A stretch of 64,000 bases of DNA from Paenibacillus sp. MMS20-IR301 (lineage in GTDB: Bacteria; Bacillota; Bacilli; Paenibacillales; Paenibacillaceae): the NCBI RefSeq assembly GCF_032302195.1, contig NZ_CP135275.1:1612001-1676000 (forward strand), read 5' to 3'. How positions within the stretch are numbered: the stretch's first letter is position 1; each line of letters begins with the position of its first letter. Both the position numbers and the translations under genes were made by a program. Of this stretch, positions 31,105-38,936 are shown piece by piece. The notes below the pieces were generated by a model. The model saw only the letters and a list, made by a program, of their open reading frames with translations, did not search any database and was not told where the DNA came from.

Positions 31105-32490
31105 ATGGATTTATTCCGTAAAAAACCGCTGGCGATTCCCCAGAATGCCGGATCAGAAAAACTTAGCAAGACACTGGGCGCAATGGATTTAACCATGCTT
31201 GGTGTCGGGGCCATTATCGGCACCGGGATCTTCGTGATGACCGGAGTGGCGGCTGCCGAGCATGCCGGACCGGGGCTGGTGCTGTCTTTCATCATCGCCG
31301 GCTTCGCCTGCGTGCTGTCCGCACTCTGCTACTCCGAATTTGCCTCCACTCTGCCTGTATCCGGCAGTGCATATGCTTACAGCTATGTTGCCTTCGGTGA
31401 ACTGCTGGCCTGGGTGCTTGGCTGGGATCTTGTACTGGAATACGGAGTGGCGGCGGCTGCAGTAAGCAGCGGCTGGTCAGGGTATTTCCAGGGCTTGCTT
31501 GAAGGCTTCGGCCTGCATTTGCCCACAGCTTTATCCGGAGCGTATAATGCGGATAAAGGAACTTTCATTAATTTGCCTGCAGTGATAATTATCCTGCTCA
31601 TTTCTTATCTGCTGACCCGGGGAGTGAAGGAGACCGCCCGCTTCAACGCGGTTATGGTTGTCATCAAAATATCGGTAGTGCTGCTCTTCATCTTCACCGG
31701 AGTATTCTATGTGAAGCCTGAGAACTGGACGCCGTTTCTGCCGTTTGGTTTCCATGGTGTGATGAACGGGGCGGCAACTGTATTTTTTGCCTATATCGGA
31801 TTTGATGCTATTTCAACGGCTGCCGAAGAAGTAAAGCGCCCGCAGCGGGATTTGCCGATTGGCATTATCTCTTCGCTGGCGATCTGTACGGTGCTGTACA
31901 TTGCTGTTTCGCTGGTGCTGACAGGGATTGTACCTTTCCAGAACCTGAATGTCAGTGATCCGGTATCCTTCGCCCTGCGGTTTGTTGACCAGAATATGAT
32001 TGCCGGACTGATCTCAATAGGTGCTATTGCCGGGATGACTACCGTGCTGCTCGTTATGCTGTTCGGCCAGACCCGCCTGCTGTTTGCCATTTCCCGCGAC
32101 GGTCTGCTGCCGCAGAGCCTGTCCAAGGTCAGTCCCAAAACTCATACCCCGGTGCGCAGCACCTGGATGGTAGGCGGGATTATTGCTGTTATGACCGGCT
32201 TCGTTCCGCTGGACAAGCTGGCTGATCTGACCAGTATCGGTACACTGTTTGCCTTCCTGGTAGTTTCACTGGGAGTCATTGTACTCCGCCGTACGCATTC
32301 CGATCTTAAGCGGGGATTCAGAGTGCCTTGGGTACCCTTTATTCCAATTTTGAGTGCCTTAACCTGCGGTTATCTGATGACCAATCTGGGCAGACATACA
32401 TGGATCGGCTTCCTCGTCTGGGTTGCAATAGGGCTGGTAATCTACTGGCTGTACGGATATAGACGCAGTAATTTGAATTCAAAGAAATAA
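31105..32490 (+). CDS. Amino acid permease, YfnA/CAT-like APC
   Basis: A 461-residue transporter with about twelve membrane segments. Helix 1 carries GVGAIIGTGIFVMTG, and the EYGVAAAAVSSGWSGYF and FFAYIGFDAISTAAEEVKRP segments are typical of the cationic amino acid/YfnA branch. ATG 31105 is preferred for AGGAG at 31089-31093; a TTG at 31084 is upstream in frame. A lipoprotein gene follows after 27 bases and may share the transcript. Confidence 0.92.
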   Translation: MDLFRKKPLAIPQNAGSEKLSKTLGAMDLTMLGVGAIIGTGIFVMTGVAAAEHAGPGLVLSFIIAGFACVLSALCYSEFASTLPVSGSAYAYSYVAFGELLAWVLGWDLVLEYGVAAAAVSSGWSGYFQGLLEGFGLHLPTALSGAYNADKGTFINLPAVIIILLISYLLTRGVKETARFNAVMVVIKISVVLLFIFTGVFYVKPENWTPFLPFGFHGVMNGAATVFFAYIGFDAISTAAEEVKRPQRDLPIGIISSLAICTVLYIAVSLVLTGIVPFQNLNVSDPVSFALRFVDQNMIAGLISIGAIAGMTTVLLVMLFGQTRLLFAISRDGLLPQSLSKVSPKTHTPVRSTWMVGGIIAVMTGFVPLDKLADLTSIGTLFAFLVVSLGVIVLRRTHSDLKRGFRVPWVPFIPILSALTCGYLMTNLGRHTWIGFLVWVAIGLVIYWLYGYRRSNLNSKK

Positions 32491-32517
32491 CGGATATATA
32501 GAGGAGGAGAGAGGGCA

Positions 32518-33810
32518 TTGGCAGCGAAAACATCAGGTTATACATTTCTGAGAGTAGGGTTCATGCTGCTCATGACTCTGCTTATTCTCTCGGCCTGTTC
32601 ATCTGCTCCTGCCCCGGAGCCTTCCCAGCCGCCACAGCCGACGGAAGCGCCGGAGGAGGGCCAGACGATTACGGTGATCACGCCAGACGCGAAGAACGTA
32701 GACAACGAGAACGCGACGAAATACCAGATCCAGACCCGGCTGACGGATTTCAGGCTGCTGAACGATGCAGCAGGCATAGCCTGGGGAGTTACCAAAAATG
32801 AGCTGCGCATGTATATGACGCTTAATAACGGCAAGACCTGGGCGAATATTTCCCCGTCGACGAATGTGCAGTTTCTGACTAATCCGGTGTACGGTAAAGA
32901 GATTTTCTTCACTGATCCCAGTAACGGCTGGATTATAAGAAGCGCTTACGGCACGACCGAGACGGTGGTGCTGCGGACAACGGATGGGGGACACAGCTGG
33001 AAAATATCCGCTTTCCCGGATTCCAACACGATTTCCTCCATCTATTTCAGCTCCCCGGACAGCGGCTGGCTGATGACCTCCTGGGATGCTTCTTCAACCA
33101 AAGAGAGCAAAGCCTTATACGCGACTGAGGACGGAGGGGCAACCTGGAATCTGGTCATGCAGAATGAGCAATATAATCCGAACCTGCCGAATAATACAAT
33201 TCCACTCGCGGGTGTAACCACTGGCATGCTCTTCCGGGATCCGAGCCGCGGGTTTGTAGCGCTGCAGACCGGTGCCCTGCCGAGAACCTTCATGACCCGG
33301 GACGGGGGATCCAGCTGGGTGGCCGGTCCTGACTTCCTTGTGAACGAGAGCTTTGCCGGCTGCGACAGGGTACTTACCGGTGTGCCGGAATTTTTCGGGG
33401 AGGACCGGACCGGCGGGTGGATGTCAGCGGGCTGTCAATTAGAGAAGGAAGGCAGCGTAACTTATAGCGGCTACTTTACCGCTAACGGCGGAGAGAACTG
33501 GAAGTTTGTCAGCCTGGGTCGCCCGGCAGTCTCGGGAATTAACCGCCATGTTGTGCCTGACTTTTTGAACGCTCAGACCGGCTGGGCACTGGAAGGCAAT
33601 TTGCTGTACAAGACGGTGAATCAGGGGCAGACCTGGTCGGCGCTTCCGGCCAGCAGTGTGCTGCAGTCTAAGCTCCTGGAATACCCAGAGGTTGTGAAGC
33701 TGCAGTTCATCTCCAGCGATGTAGGCTGGCTGCTTATTGAGAAGGAAGAAGACCGCAGATCTATCCTGCTGCAGACTACTAACGGCGGGGTAAGCTGGCG
33801 GGTCATGTAA
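32518..33810 (+). CDS. Lipoprotein with YCF48/BNR-type beta-propeller
   Basis: This 430-residue exported protein starts at TTG after GGAGGAGAG. The signal peptide ends in the lipobox LSACS near residue 26, and a Pro-rich linker (APAPEPSQPPQPTEAPEE) follows. Propeller blades are marked by repeated T.DGG.SW/T.NGG..W motifs (TTDGGHSWKIS, TEDGGATWNLV, TRDGGSSWVAG, TTNGGVSWRVM), the YCF48/photosystem-II-stability-factor pattern. It is probably a wall-side binding protein of unknown ligand. A clear terminator follows. Confidence 0.85.
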   Translation: MAAKTSGYTFLRVGFMLLMTLLILSACSSAPAPEPSQPPQPTEAPEEGQTITVITPDAKNVDNENATKYQIQTRLTDFRLLNDAAGIAWGVTKNELRMYMTLNNGKTWANISPSTNVQFLTNPVYGKEIFFTDPSNGWIIRSAYGTTETVVLRTTDGGHSWKISAFPDSNTISSIYFSSPDSGWLMTSWDASSTKESKALYATEDGGATWNLVMQNEQYNPNLPNNTIPLAGVTTGMLFRDPSRGFVALQTGALPRTFMTRDGGSSWVAGPDFLVNESFAGCDRVLTGVPEFFGEDRTGGWMSAGCQLEKEGSVTYSGYFTANGGENWKFVSLGRPAVSGINRHVVPDFLNAQTGWALEGNLLYKTVNQGQTWSALPASSVLQSKLLEYPEVVKLQFISSDVGWLLIEKEEDRRSILLQTTNGGVSWRVM

Positions 33811-33825
33811 GTGTAAGGAATTTTA

Positions 33826-33860
33826 GAGGTTGTCCGCTGCTTCGCGGGCAGCCTTTTTTT
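33826..33860 (+). terminator. Terminator after the YCF48-like gene
   Basis: AGGTTGTCCGC pairs, with mismatches, to GCGGGCAGCCT, followed by a run of T residues. Confidence 0.75.
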
Positions 33861-33949
33861 GGAGTACACGTAAGGCAGGAGGATTCCAGTATGTGTTAAA
33901 CTGATTGCAGACAAGTATATTCATTTAATATGAGGTTGGGAGGGTGAGG

Positions 33950-34888
33950 ATGGATCAACAGCTGATTGAACAAGTCCTGGCTATGCTTCAAATAGAGTCT
34001 ACAGATTATAGGCTTATAGGCGGGTACTGCAGCAATGTATTTGAAGTTGGAGCCGGCAGGAAGCTTATCGTTAAAATCCTCGACAATGCAGTAGCTCTGG
34101 AGACCTCTACGCTGGCTGAAATGGAGTGGTTAGCCTGCCTTTGCTCACAGGGAATTCATGTCCCTAGACCGGTACGCATTCTGGGACAAGACTATATAAA
34201 GCGGATTAATAACGGATTTTATTTTATTGTATATAACAAGATAGACGGCTTACCAGTCAATCCGGCCAGCAAAGAAATGTGGAATGCCCGCCTGTTTGAA
34301 CGCTGGGGTGAGCTGTTGGGGCAAATTCATGCTGCCTCACAAGCTTATACCGCGAATCATGTCTTTCCCAAATGGAATGAAAGCAAAATGTTGCTGCAAT
34401 TGGAGCAGGCTGAGCTTCATCCGCACCTGGCCGGAAAATGGCTGAGATACGTTGACGAGCTAAACCAAATGAAGGTATCCACTGACCGGTTCGGGCTCAT
34501 TCATGGAGATCTTCATCACGGCAATCTGCTAATCAATGATAATGTATTAAGTGTCATTGATTTCGGCGACTGCGAGTATCATTGGTATGCTTATGATGTA
34601 GCCATAGTGATGTATCACACCGCACAAACGGTGGGCAAGAGTGAACGGGAGCAGTTCATACAAGCATTCTGTAACTATTTTATGAAGGGCTATGTCCGCG
34701 GAAATCCGGGTACGGATGTTGTTCAGGATCTTAACTATTTCATTCAGTACAGGCATTTATACTCCTTCACGTATCATATGATGTATGCTGACAAGAGTCA
34801 GCTCTCGCGGCAGCAGGCAGAATATCTGCAGGCAATGGAGGCGTCACTGCTTAAGGATGAACCGTACCTGAATCTCATATTATCTTAG
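33950..34888 (+). CDS. Aminoglycoside-phosphotransferase-fold kinase
   Basis: A 312-residue kinase-like protein of the APH family. The ATP-side segment KLIVKILDN is near the N-terminus. The catalytic loop FGLIHGDLHHGNLLINDN (HGD-x4-N) and the metal motif VIDFGDCEYHWYAYDVAIV near residues 190-215 are intact. The substrate could be a sugar, a choline-like compound or a homoserine; the sequence does not settle it. ATG 33950 is preferred over GTG 33944, which overlaps the GGAGG site. Confidence 0.85.
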   Translation: MDQQLIEQVLAMLQIESTDYRLIGGYCSNVFEVGAGRKLIVKILDNAVALETSTLAEMEWLACLCSQGIHVPRPVRILGQDYIKRINNGFYFIVYNKIDGLPVNPASKEMWNARLFERWGELLGQIHAASQAYTANHVFPKWNESKMLLQLEQAELHPHLAGKWLRYVDELNQMKVSTDRFGLIHGDLHHGNLLINDNVLSVIDFGDCEYHWYAYDVAIVMYHTAQTVGKSEREQFIQAFCNYFMKGYVRGNPGTDVVQDLNYFIQYRHLYSFTYHMMYADKSQLSRQQAEYLQAMEASLLKDEPYLNLILS

Positions 34889-34953
34889 TGAATACTGCGG
34901 TTTATACAGAAGTTGATAATCGGAAAAAAGGTAATTAAAATTTTCTTTAAAAA

Positions 34954-34997
34954 TGTGAAAAAAATCACATGACAAACTATAAATCCTGTGATATATT
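34954..34997 (+). promoter_or_regulatory. Crp/Fnr-type box and -10 element of the Cys-rich gene
   Basis: TGTGA-N6-TCACA at 34954-34969 matches the Bacillus Fnr/Crp consensus exactly. A TATATT at 34992-34997 would place transcription start near 35003-35004, so the box centre is at about -41.5 to -42.5, the standard class II activator position. Confidence 0.65.
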
Positions 34998-35058
34998 TAA
35001 CACATAGAGAACAAGTTCATTTTTTCACAAACTTTCATCCCGAAGAGGAGAGATTATT

Positions 35059-35235
35059 ATGAAAACATTTGAAACGGATTATATGACTAGAAACCTGCTG
35101 CAATTGTGCTACAACTGTGATGATGCCCACCTGTGTGAAACCGAAGAGCAATGCAGAGCCTGCTGGGCAGACAATGGCATGATGCCGGTAGAAACAGATG
35201 AAACCAGACAATTGTTAGACCTCGTACATGCTTAA
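35059..35235 (+). CDS. Small Cys-rich protein (58 aa), probably Fnr-regulated
   Basis: A 58-residue protein beginning MKTFETDYMTRNLLQLCYNC. The cysteines follow C-x2-C-x6-C-x5-C-x2-C across residues 17-35 (LCYNCDD, HLCETEEQ, CRACW), suggesting a zinc or iron-sulphur site. GAGGAG precedes the ATG, and a terminator follows at 35261. The upstream Fnr/Crp box suggests expression under low oxygen. No family is recognised with confidence. Confidence 0.8.
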   Translation: MKTFETDYMTRNLLQLCYNCDDAHLCETEEQCRACWADNGMMPVETDETRQLLDLVHA

Positions 35236-35260
35236 TGTGACTGCCCTTCTGGCGATAATG

Positions 35261-35307
35261 AAGACCATTTAGATTCCTTGAATTACGGGAATGTAGATGG
35301 TCTTTTT
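35261..35307 (+). terminator. Terminator after the Cys-rich gene
   Basis: AAGACCAT...ATTCC pairs with GGGAAT...ATGGTCTT (with small bulges), followed by TTTTT. Confidence 0.75.
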
Positions 35308-35411
35308 GCTGTTAGGGCAGCTTGTGCTGTCTTGAAGAGAAGGGGCATATACTTATAGCAGTCCTGTGAAGGACAGGGAAGCTAATTCATCGGAACAAGG
35401 GGGAAGAGATC

Positions 35412-35810
35412 ATGGGAACGGGACCGGACCCATCCTGGATGTTTGATTTTACAGGAACGGTATTGCCGATATTTCTCGCTCTGATCGTGGGAATTATCGC
35501 TGTATCTGCAGGCAGAGGACTGCTTCAGTGGAGCCGGAACAATAACGCCCCCCTGCAGTCCGTCCCTGCCCGGATCGTCAGCAAGCGCAGTGAAGTACGC
35601 CAGCAGCAATCATCGGATGAAAGTCAGTCCAGCCGGACCAGTACAACCTATTATTTGACGTATGAAGCTGAGGATGGCGTCCGGAGAGAATTCAGGGTGG
35701 ATGGCCATGAATACGGCATGAGTGCTGAAGGGGACCGGGGAATGCTGACCTATCAAGGAACACGGTATCATGGTTTTCAGCGGCGTCCTCATTACTCAAC
35801 TGCAGAATAG
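35412..35810 (+). CDS. DUF2500 family membrane protein
   Basis: A 132-residue protein with one N-terminal membrane segment (VLPIFLALIVGIIAVSAGRG). A beta-rich soluble domain carries VPARIVSKRSEV...YYLTYEAEDGVRREFRVDGHEYG and GDRGMLTYQGTRYHGF, the DUF2500 pattern. The function of the family is unknown. AAGGGGGAAGAG precedes the ATG, and a stem-loop with TTTTTT follows at 35853-35888. Confidence 0.82.
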   Translation: MGTGPDPSWMFDFTGTVLPIFLALIVGIIAVSAGRGLLQWSRNNNAPLQSVPARIVSKRSEVRQQQSSDESQSSRTSTTYYLTYEAEDGVRREFRVDGHEYGMSAEGDRGMLTYQGTRYHGFQRRPHYSTAE

Positions 35811-35852
35811 ATTCAGGTAATAAGGCTTCATCAATTAACAATTCAACTCCAG

Positions 35853-35888
35853 CCCTCTTGCCTCCCCCCGCGGAGACAGAGGGTTTTT
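35853..35888 (+). terminator. Terminator after the DUF2500 gene
   Basis: CCCTCT pairs with AGAGGG, with an inner CTCC/GGAG stem, followed by TTTTTT. Confidence 0.75.
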
Positions 35889-36041
35889 TGAATGAGAAGA
35901 CAGTAAACCGTTCAGTCAGCAGGTTTTTGGGCGGAGACTGTCACCACTCTGGGCGGATACACATACAATACAGCGAGCAGCAAAGAACAACGGATGCTTG
36001 CGCAGACAGCAGTTCATAAAGAGTTACAAGGAGGAGAACGC

Positions 36042-36464
36042 GTGGCCGTCATCAAAACGAACTCGGAGGATGTAAGGGTGCTTGCGCGGCTGATGCGGGC
36101 AGAGGCCGAGGAGGATGGGGAGTCAGGCATGCTGATGGTCGGCAATGTTGGGGTGAACCGGATTCTGGGCAACTGCCTGGATTTCAACAACATCCGCAGT
36201 GTGAATGATATGGTCTACCAGAGCCCCGGAGGCTTCGAAGCCCCGCAGAAGGGATACTTCTATCAGCGGGCCCGGGAAGCCGATGTCCGTCTGGCAAGGC
36301 GGGCCATTAACGGCGAGCGTACCTGGCCGGCATCGAATGCGCTGTGGTTCTTCCGGCCAGTCGGAGCCTGTCCGGATACCTGGTATAACCAGCAGAACAC
36401 AGGCCGTTATAAGGCACATTGCTTCTTCACTCCGACAGCAGCAGATTGCCCGTCATTATTCTAG
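36042..36464 (+). CDS. cwlJ: Spore cortex-lytic enzyme CwlJ
   Basis: A 140-residue SleB/CwlJ-type cell wall hydrolase needed for cortex breakdown in calcium-dipicolinate germination. The hydrolase-2 domain covers the whole protein: LARLMRAEAEEDGESGMLMV with the proposed catalytic Glu, GNVGVNRIL, MVYQSPGGFEA and the C-terminal FFRP...CFFTPT. GTG 36042 follows AAGGAGGAG and gives the same length as B. subtilis CwlJ; a longer frame from 35994 lacks a site. CATACAAT at 35962-35969 resembles a sigma-E -10. gerQ follows, as in B. subtilis. Confidence 0.93.
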   Translation: MAVIKTNSEDVRVLARLMRAEAEEDGESGMLMVGNVGVNRILGNCLDFNNIRSVNDMVYQSPGGFEAPQKGYFYQRAREADVRLARRAINGERTWPASNALWFFRPVGACPDTWYNQQNTGRYKAHCFFTPTAADCPSLF

Positions 36465-36627
36465 GCTATGCAGAGACCGGAGGGAACAGGTATAGCGGCC
36501 TGCTGCATAAGTACAGGGCGCCAGACCATTCGCCTGTCCTCCCGGGCTGCTTCTTGCAACGCTGACGTTCAAACATGAAGCAGCAGTTTTAAGATTTTCA
36601 ACTTACTTATTAGGAGGTTTTTCACAA

Positions 36628-37146
36628 ATGATCGGTCAACCTTACCGTCCCGTTACTTATATGATGGGCAGCACACCTGCAGGAAATATGAACAACATGA
36701 ACAACATGAGCAACATGAATGGTATGGCTCCCATGGGTACAATGGGCGCGATGAGCAATAAAGGCAGTATCGGCAATATGGGTACCATGAGCGGTATGCC
36801 GCCGCAGGTGACCAGCGGCAGCCCGATGACTCCGGCCGGAACTGTAATTTCGACTGCGGCTCCGGTGTATGAGCAGTCTTATGTAGAGAACATTTTCCGC
36901 CTCAATCTGGGCAAGGTTGGCACCTTTTACTTTACGTACGAGAACAATAAAGACTGGAATGCCAAGGTGTATACCGGTGTGCTAGAAGCAGCCGGCCGTG
37001 ACCACCTGATCATCAGTGACAAGGCAACCGGACAGCGGGTTGTACTGCTGATGGTGAACTTTGATTATGCTACTTTCGATGAGCCGCTTGTCTATCAATA
37101 TCCGGGCGTCATTGGAAATCCCGGTGGTGTACGGGGCTGCCGATAA
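36628..37146 (+). CDS. gerQ: Spore coat protein GerQ
   Basis: A 172-residue coat protein that positions CwlJ in the spore coat. The conserved C-terminal domain begins YVENIFRLNLGKVGTFYFTY, includes WNAKVYTGVLEAAGRDHLII, and ends GVIGNPGGVRGC. The N-terminal ~60 residues are a low-complexity Met/Asn/Gly/Ser region (NNMNNMSNMNGMAPMG), more extended than in Bacillus. TTAGGAGG precedes the ATG. It is the partner of cwlJ 160 bases upstream. A terminator follows at 37180. Confidence 0.93.
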   Translation: MIGQPYRPVTYMMGSTPAGNMNNMNNMSNMNGMAPMGTMGAMSNKGSIGNMGTMSGMPPQVTSGSPMTPAGTVISTAAPVYEQSYVENIFRLNLGKVGTFYFTYENNKDWNAKVYTGVLEAAGRDHLIISDKATGQRVVLLMVNFDYATFDEPLVYQYPGVIGNPGGVRGCR

Positions 37147-37179
37147 GCTTTCTGGCCATTTATCCATAGAATAACGCAA

Positions 37180-37219
37180 AAACGGCTGTCCACCTTTGTT
37201 TAAGGCGGTCAGCCGTTTC
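37180..37219 (+). terminator. Terminator after gerQ
   Basis: AAACGGCTG...CCACCTT pairs with AAGGCGG...CAGCCGTTT, followed by a T-rich tail. Confidence 0.75.
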
Positions 37220-37378
37220 TTATGCCCCCGTACTTACATATGCTGTATTTTTCGAGGGGACACGCATGCTTGCTGTTTCGCCTAATATATTTATATAATA
37301 AAAGTATTATTTATAATTCGTGATTTCGTACAGGAGCTGAAGACACTTGGGAAATTGATGCTGAAAGGAACAGATCGT

Positions 37379-37462
37379 ATGATCCAGTCTGACATTTTGA
37401 ACAAACGAAGGAGGTGGGCCTATCCGCCCGCACAGGAAACGGCGGATAGGAGTATAATTTGA
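37379..37462 (+). CDS. Short upstream ORF overlapping the CorC-like gene start
   Basis: ATG 37379 follows AAAGGAA at 8 bases and encodes 27 residues (starts MIQSDILNKRRRWAYPPAQE, then ETADRSII-type end). Its stop TGA at 37460-37462 overlaps the TTG start of the next gene by two bases. It contains three Arg in a row and a Pro-Pro, and its codons cover an internal AAGGAGGTGG and the RBS-sequestering hairpin. It is probably a leader peptide coupled to the downstream gene rather than a functional protein. Confidence 0.5.
   Translation: MIQSDILNKRRRWAYPPAQETADRSII
37419..37450 (+). promoter_or_regulatory. RBS-overlapping hairpin before the CorC-like gene
   Basis: CCTATCCGCC (37419-37428) and GGCGGATAGG (37441-37450) form a perfect 10-bp stem with a 12-base loop. 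The right arm includes most of the TAGGAG ribosome site (37447-37452) for the TTG at 37459. Confidence 0.7.
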
Positions 37463-38775
37463 GCGACCCTTTACCCGGTATATTTAACGTAGGACTTATC
37501 ATTTTACTTGTGCTGCTTAACGGTTTTTTTGTTTCGGTGGAGTATGCGATGGTGAAGGTGCGCAGCGGGCGCATTGATGCACTGATTGAAGAAGGCAGCA
37601 AACGGGCACCTGCAGCAAGAATCATCGTTCATAATCTGGACGGCTTCCTGTCTGCCTGCCAGCTGGGGATTACCCTGGCTTCGCTTGCGCTGGGCTGGCT
37701 CGGTGAACCGGCGATTGCCACCATTGTGGGGCCGCTGGTCACGAATCTCGGCTTTGGCGAGACCACGGTGTTTGTGATATCCCTGATTATTGCCTTCATG
37801 TTCATCACCGTATTGCATATCGTGCTTGGTGAGCTTGCCCCCAAAACGATCGCCGTGAATAAGGCGGAGGCGGTACTTCTGCTAACTGCGGGTCCGATGA
37901 ATGTTTTTTACCGGATCATGTATCCTTTTATTTGGGTGGTTAACGGCCTTGCTCTCGGGCTTCTGCGGATCTTCCGTCTGACTCCCGCTTCAGAGCTGGC
38001 TACCGCACATACGGAGGAAGAAATACGCATTTTGATGCAGGAGAGCAACAAAAGCGGCCTGATCGACAACACCGAAATGGCACTGGTGGATAATATCTTC
38101 GAATTTGCGGATACGATGGCCAGGGAGATTATGATTCCCCGCACGGAAATGATCTGCCTGAATACCCATTTGGATACCGAGGAGAATCTGGAGATCGCCT
38201 TTGACGGCATGAGAACGCGTTACCCGGTCTGCGACGGGGATAAGGATCATATTCTCGGTTTCATTCATATCAAGGATATGATCCGCGATCAGGCGCCGAA
38301 ATATAACGAACTGATCCGTCCAATCCTGACCGTGCCGGAATCCATTCAGATCAGCAGCCTGCTAAAGGTCATGCAGCGGGCCAAGACTCAAATCGCCATC
38401 CTGATTGATGAATATGGCGGTACCTCGGGAATGGTTACCCTGGAAGATATAATGGAGGAGATTGTCGGAGAGATTCAGGATGAGTTCGATGAGGAGCGCC
38501 CCGGCATCGAGATGCTGGGCGAGGATGAGTATTCTATTGACGGGCTTATGCTGATTGAAGAAATCAATGACAAGCTGGGAATTCATATGGAGACGGATGA
38601 TTATGATACCATCGGCGGCTGGCTGTACTCGAAGCTGGAGATCAATCCTCCGCAAAAAGGCCAGACCGTTGAGTTCGACAATCATCTGTTTGTGGTAGAG
38701 GAGACGGAGAATAAGCGGATTTCGCGGATTAAGCTGCTGAAGGTGCAGTTTTTGACCGAGGAAGCCGGGGCTTAG
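37459..38775 (+). CDS. CNNM/CBS-pair hemolysin-family transporter (CorC/HlyC type)
   Basis: A 438-residue membrane protein. The DUF21/CNNM membrane domain is at about residues 1-190 (VSVEYAMVKVRSGRIDALIE; LGELAPKTIAVNKAE), two CBS domains at about 205-330 (MIPRTEMICLNTHL; IAILIDEYGGTSGMVTLEDI), and the CorC_HlyC domain at the C-terminus. The family is linked to Mg2+ or Co2+ export. The start is TTG at 37459, with its ribosome site inside a hairpin and an overlapping short ORF upstream, suggesting translational control. A strong terminator follows at 38790. Confidence 0.9.
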   Translation: MSDPLPGIFNVGLIILLVLLNGFFVSVEYAMVKVRSGRIDALIEEGSKRAPAARIIVHNLDGFLSACQLGITLASLALGWLGEPAIATIVGPLVTNLGFGETTVFVISLIIAFMFITVLHIVLGELAPKTIAVNKAEAVLLLTAGPMNVFYRIMYPFIWVVNGLALGLLRIFRLTPASELATAHTEEEIRILMQESNKSGLIDNTEMALVDNIFEFADTMAREIMIPRTEMICLNTHLDTEENLEIAFDGMRTRYPVCDGDKDHILGFIHIKDMIRDQAPKYNELIRPILTVPESIQISSLLKVMQRAKTQIAILIDEYGGTSGMVTLEDIMEEIVGEIQDEFDEERPGIEMLGEDEYSIDGLMLIEEINDKLGIHMETDDYDTIGGWLYSKLEINPPQKGQTVEFDNHLFVVEETENKRISRIKLLKVQFLTEEAGA

Positions 38776-38789
38776 GCCTTATTCAGGAA

Positions 38790-38829
38790 GAGCATGACGC
38801 TGGTTACAGCGTCCGTGCTCTTTTTTTTA
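38790..38829 (+). terminator. Strong terminator after the CorC-like gene
   Basis: AGAGCATGACGCTG-GTTA-CAGCGTCCGTGCTCT is a nearly perfect stem followed by eight T residues. Confidence 0.92.
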
Positions 38830-38936
38830 GCGGTAAAAACTGACTGTCCATTTCATGTAAACTGCCGATTCGACCGGATTCGTTCGGGGTAAAGCATGTG
38901 TAAATAGGTGTAGTCTAAAAGGAAGGGGCGAGGTAT

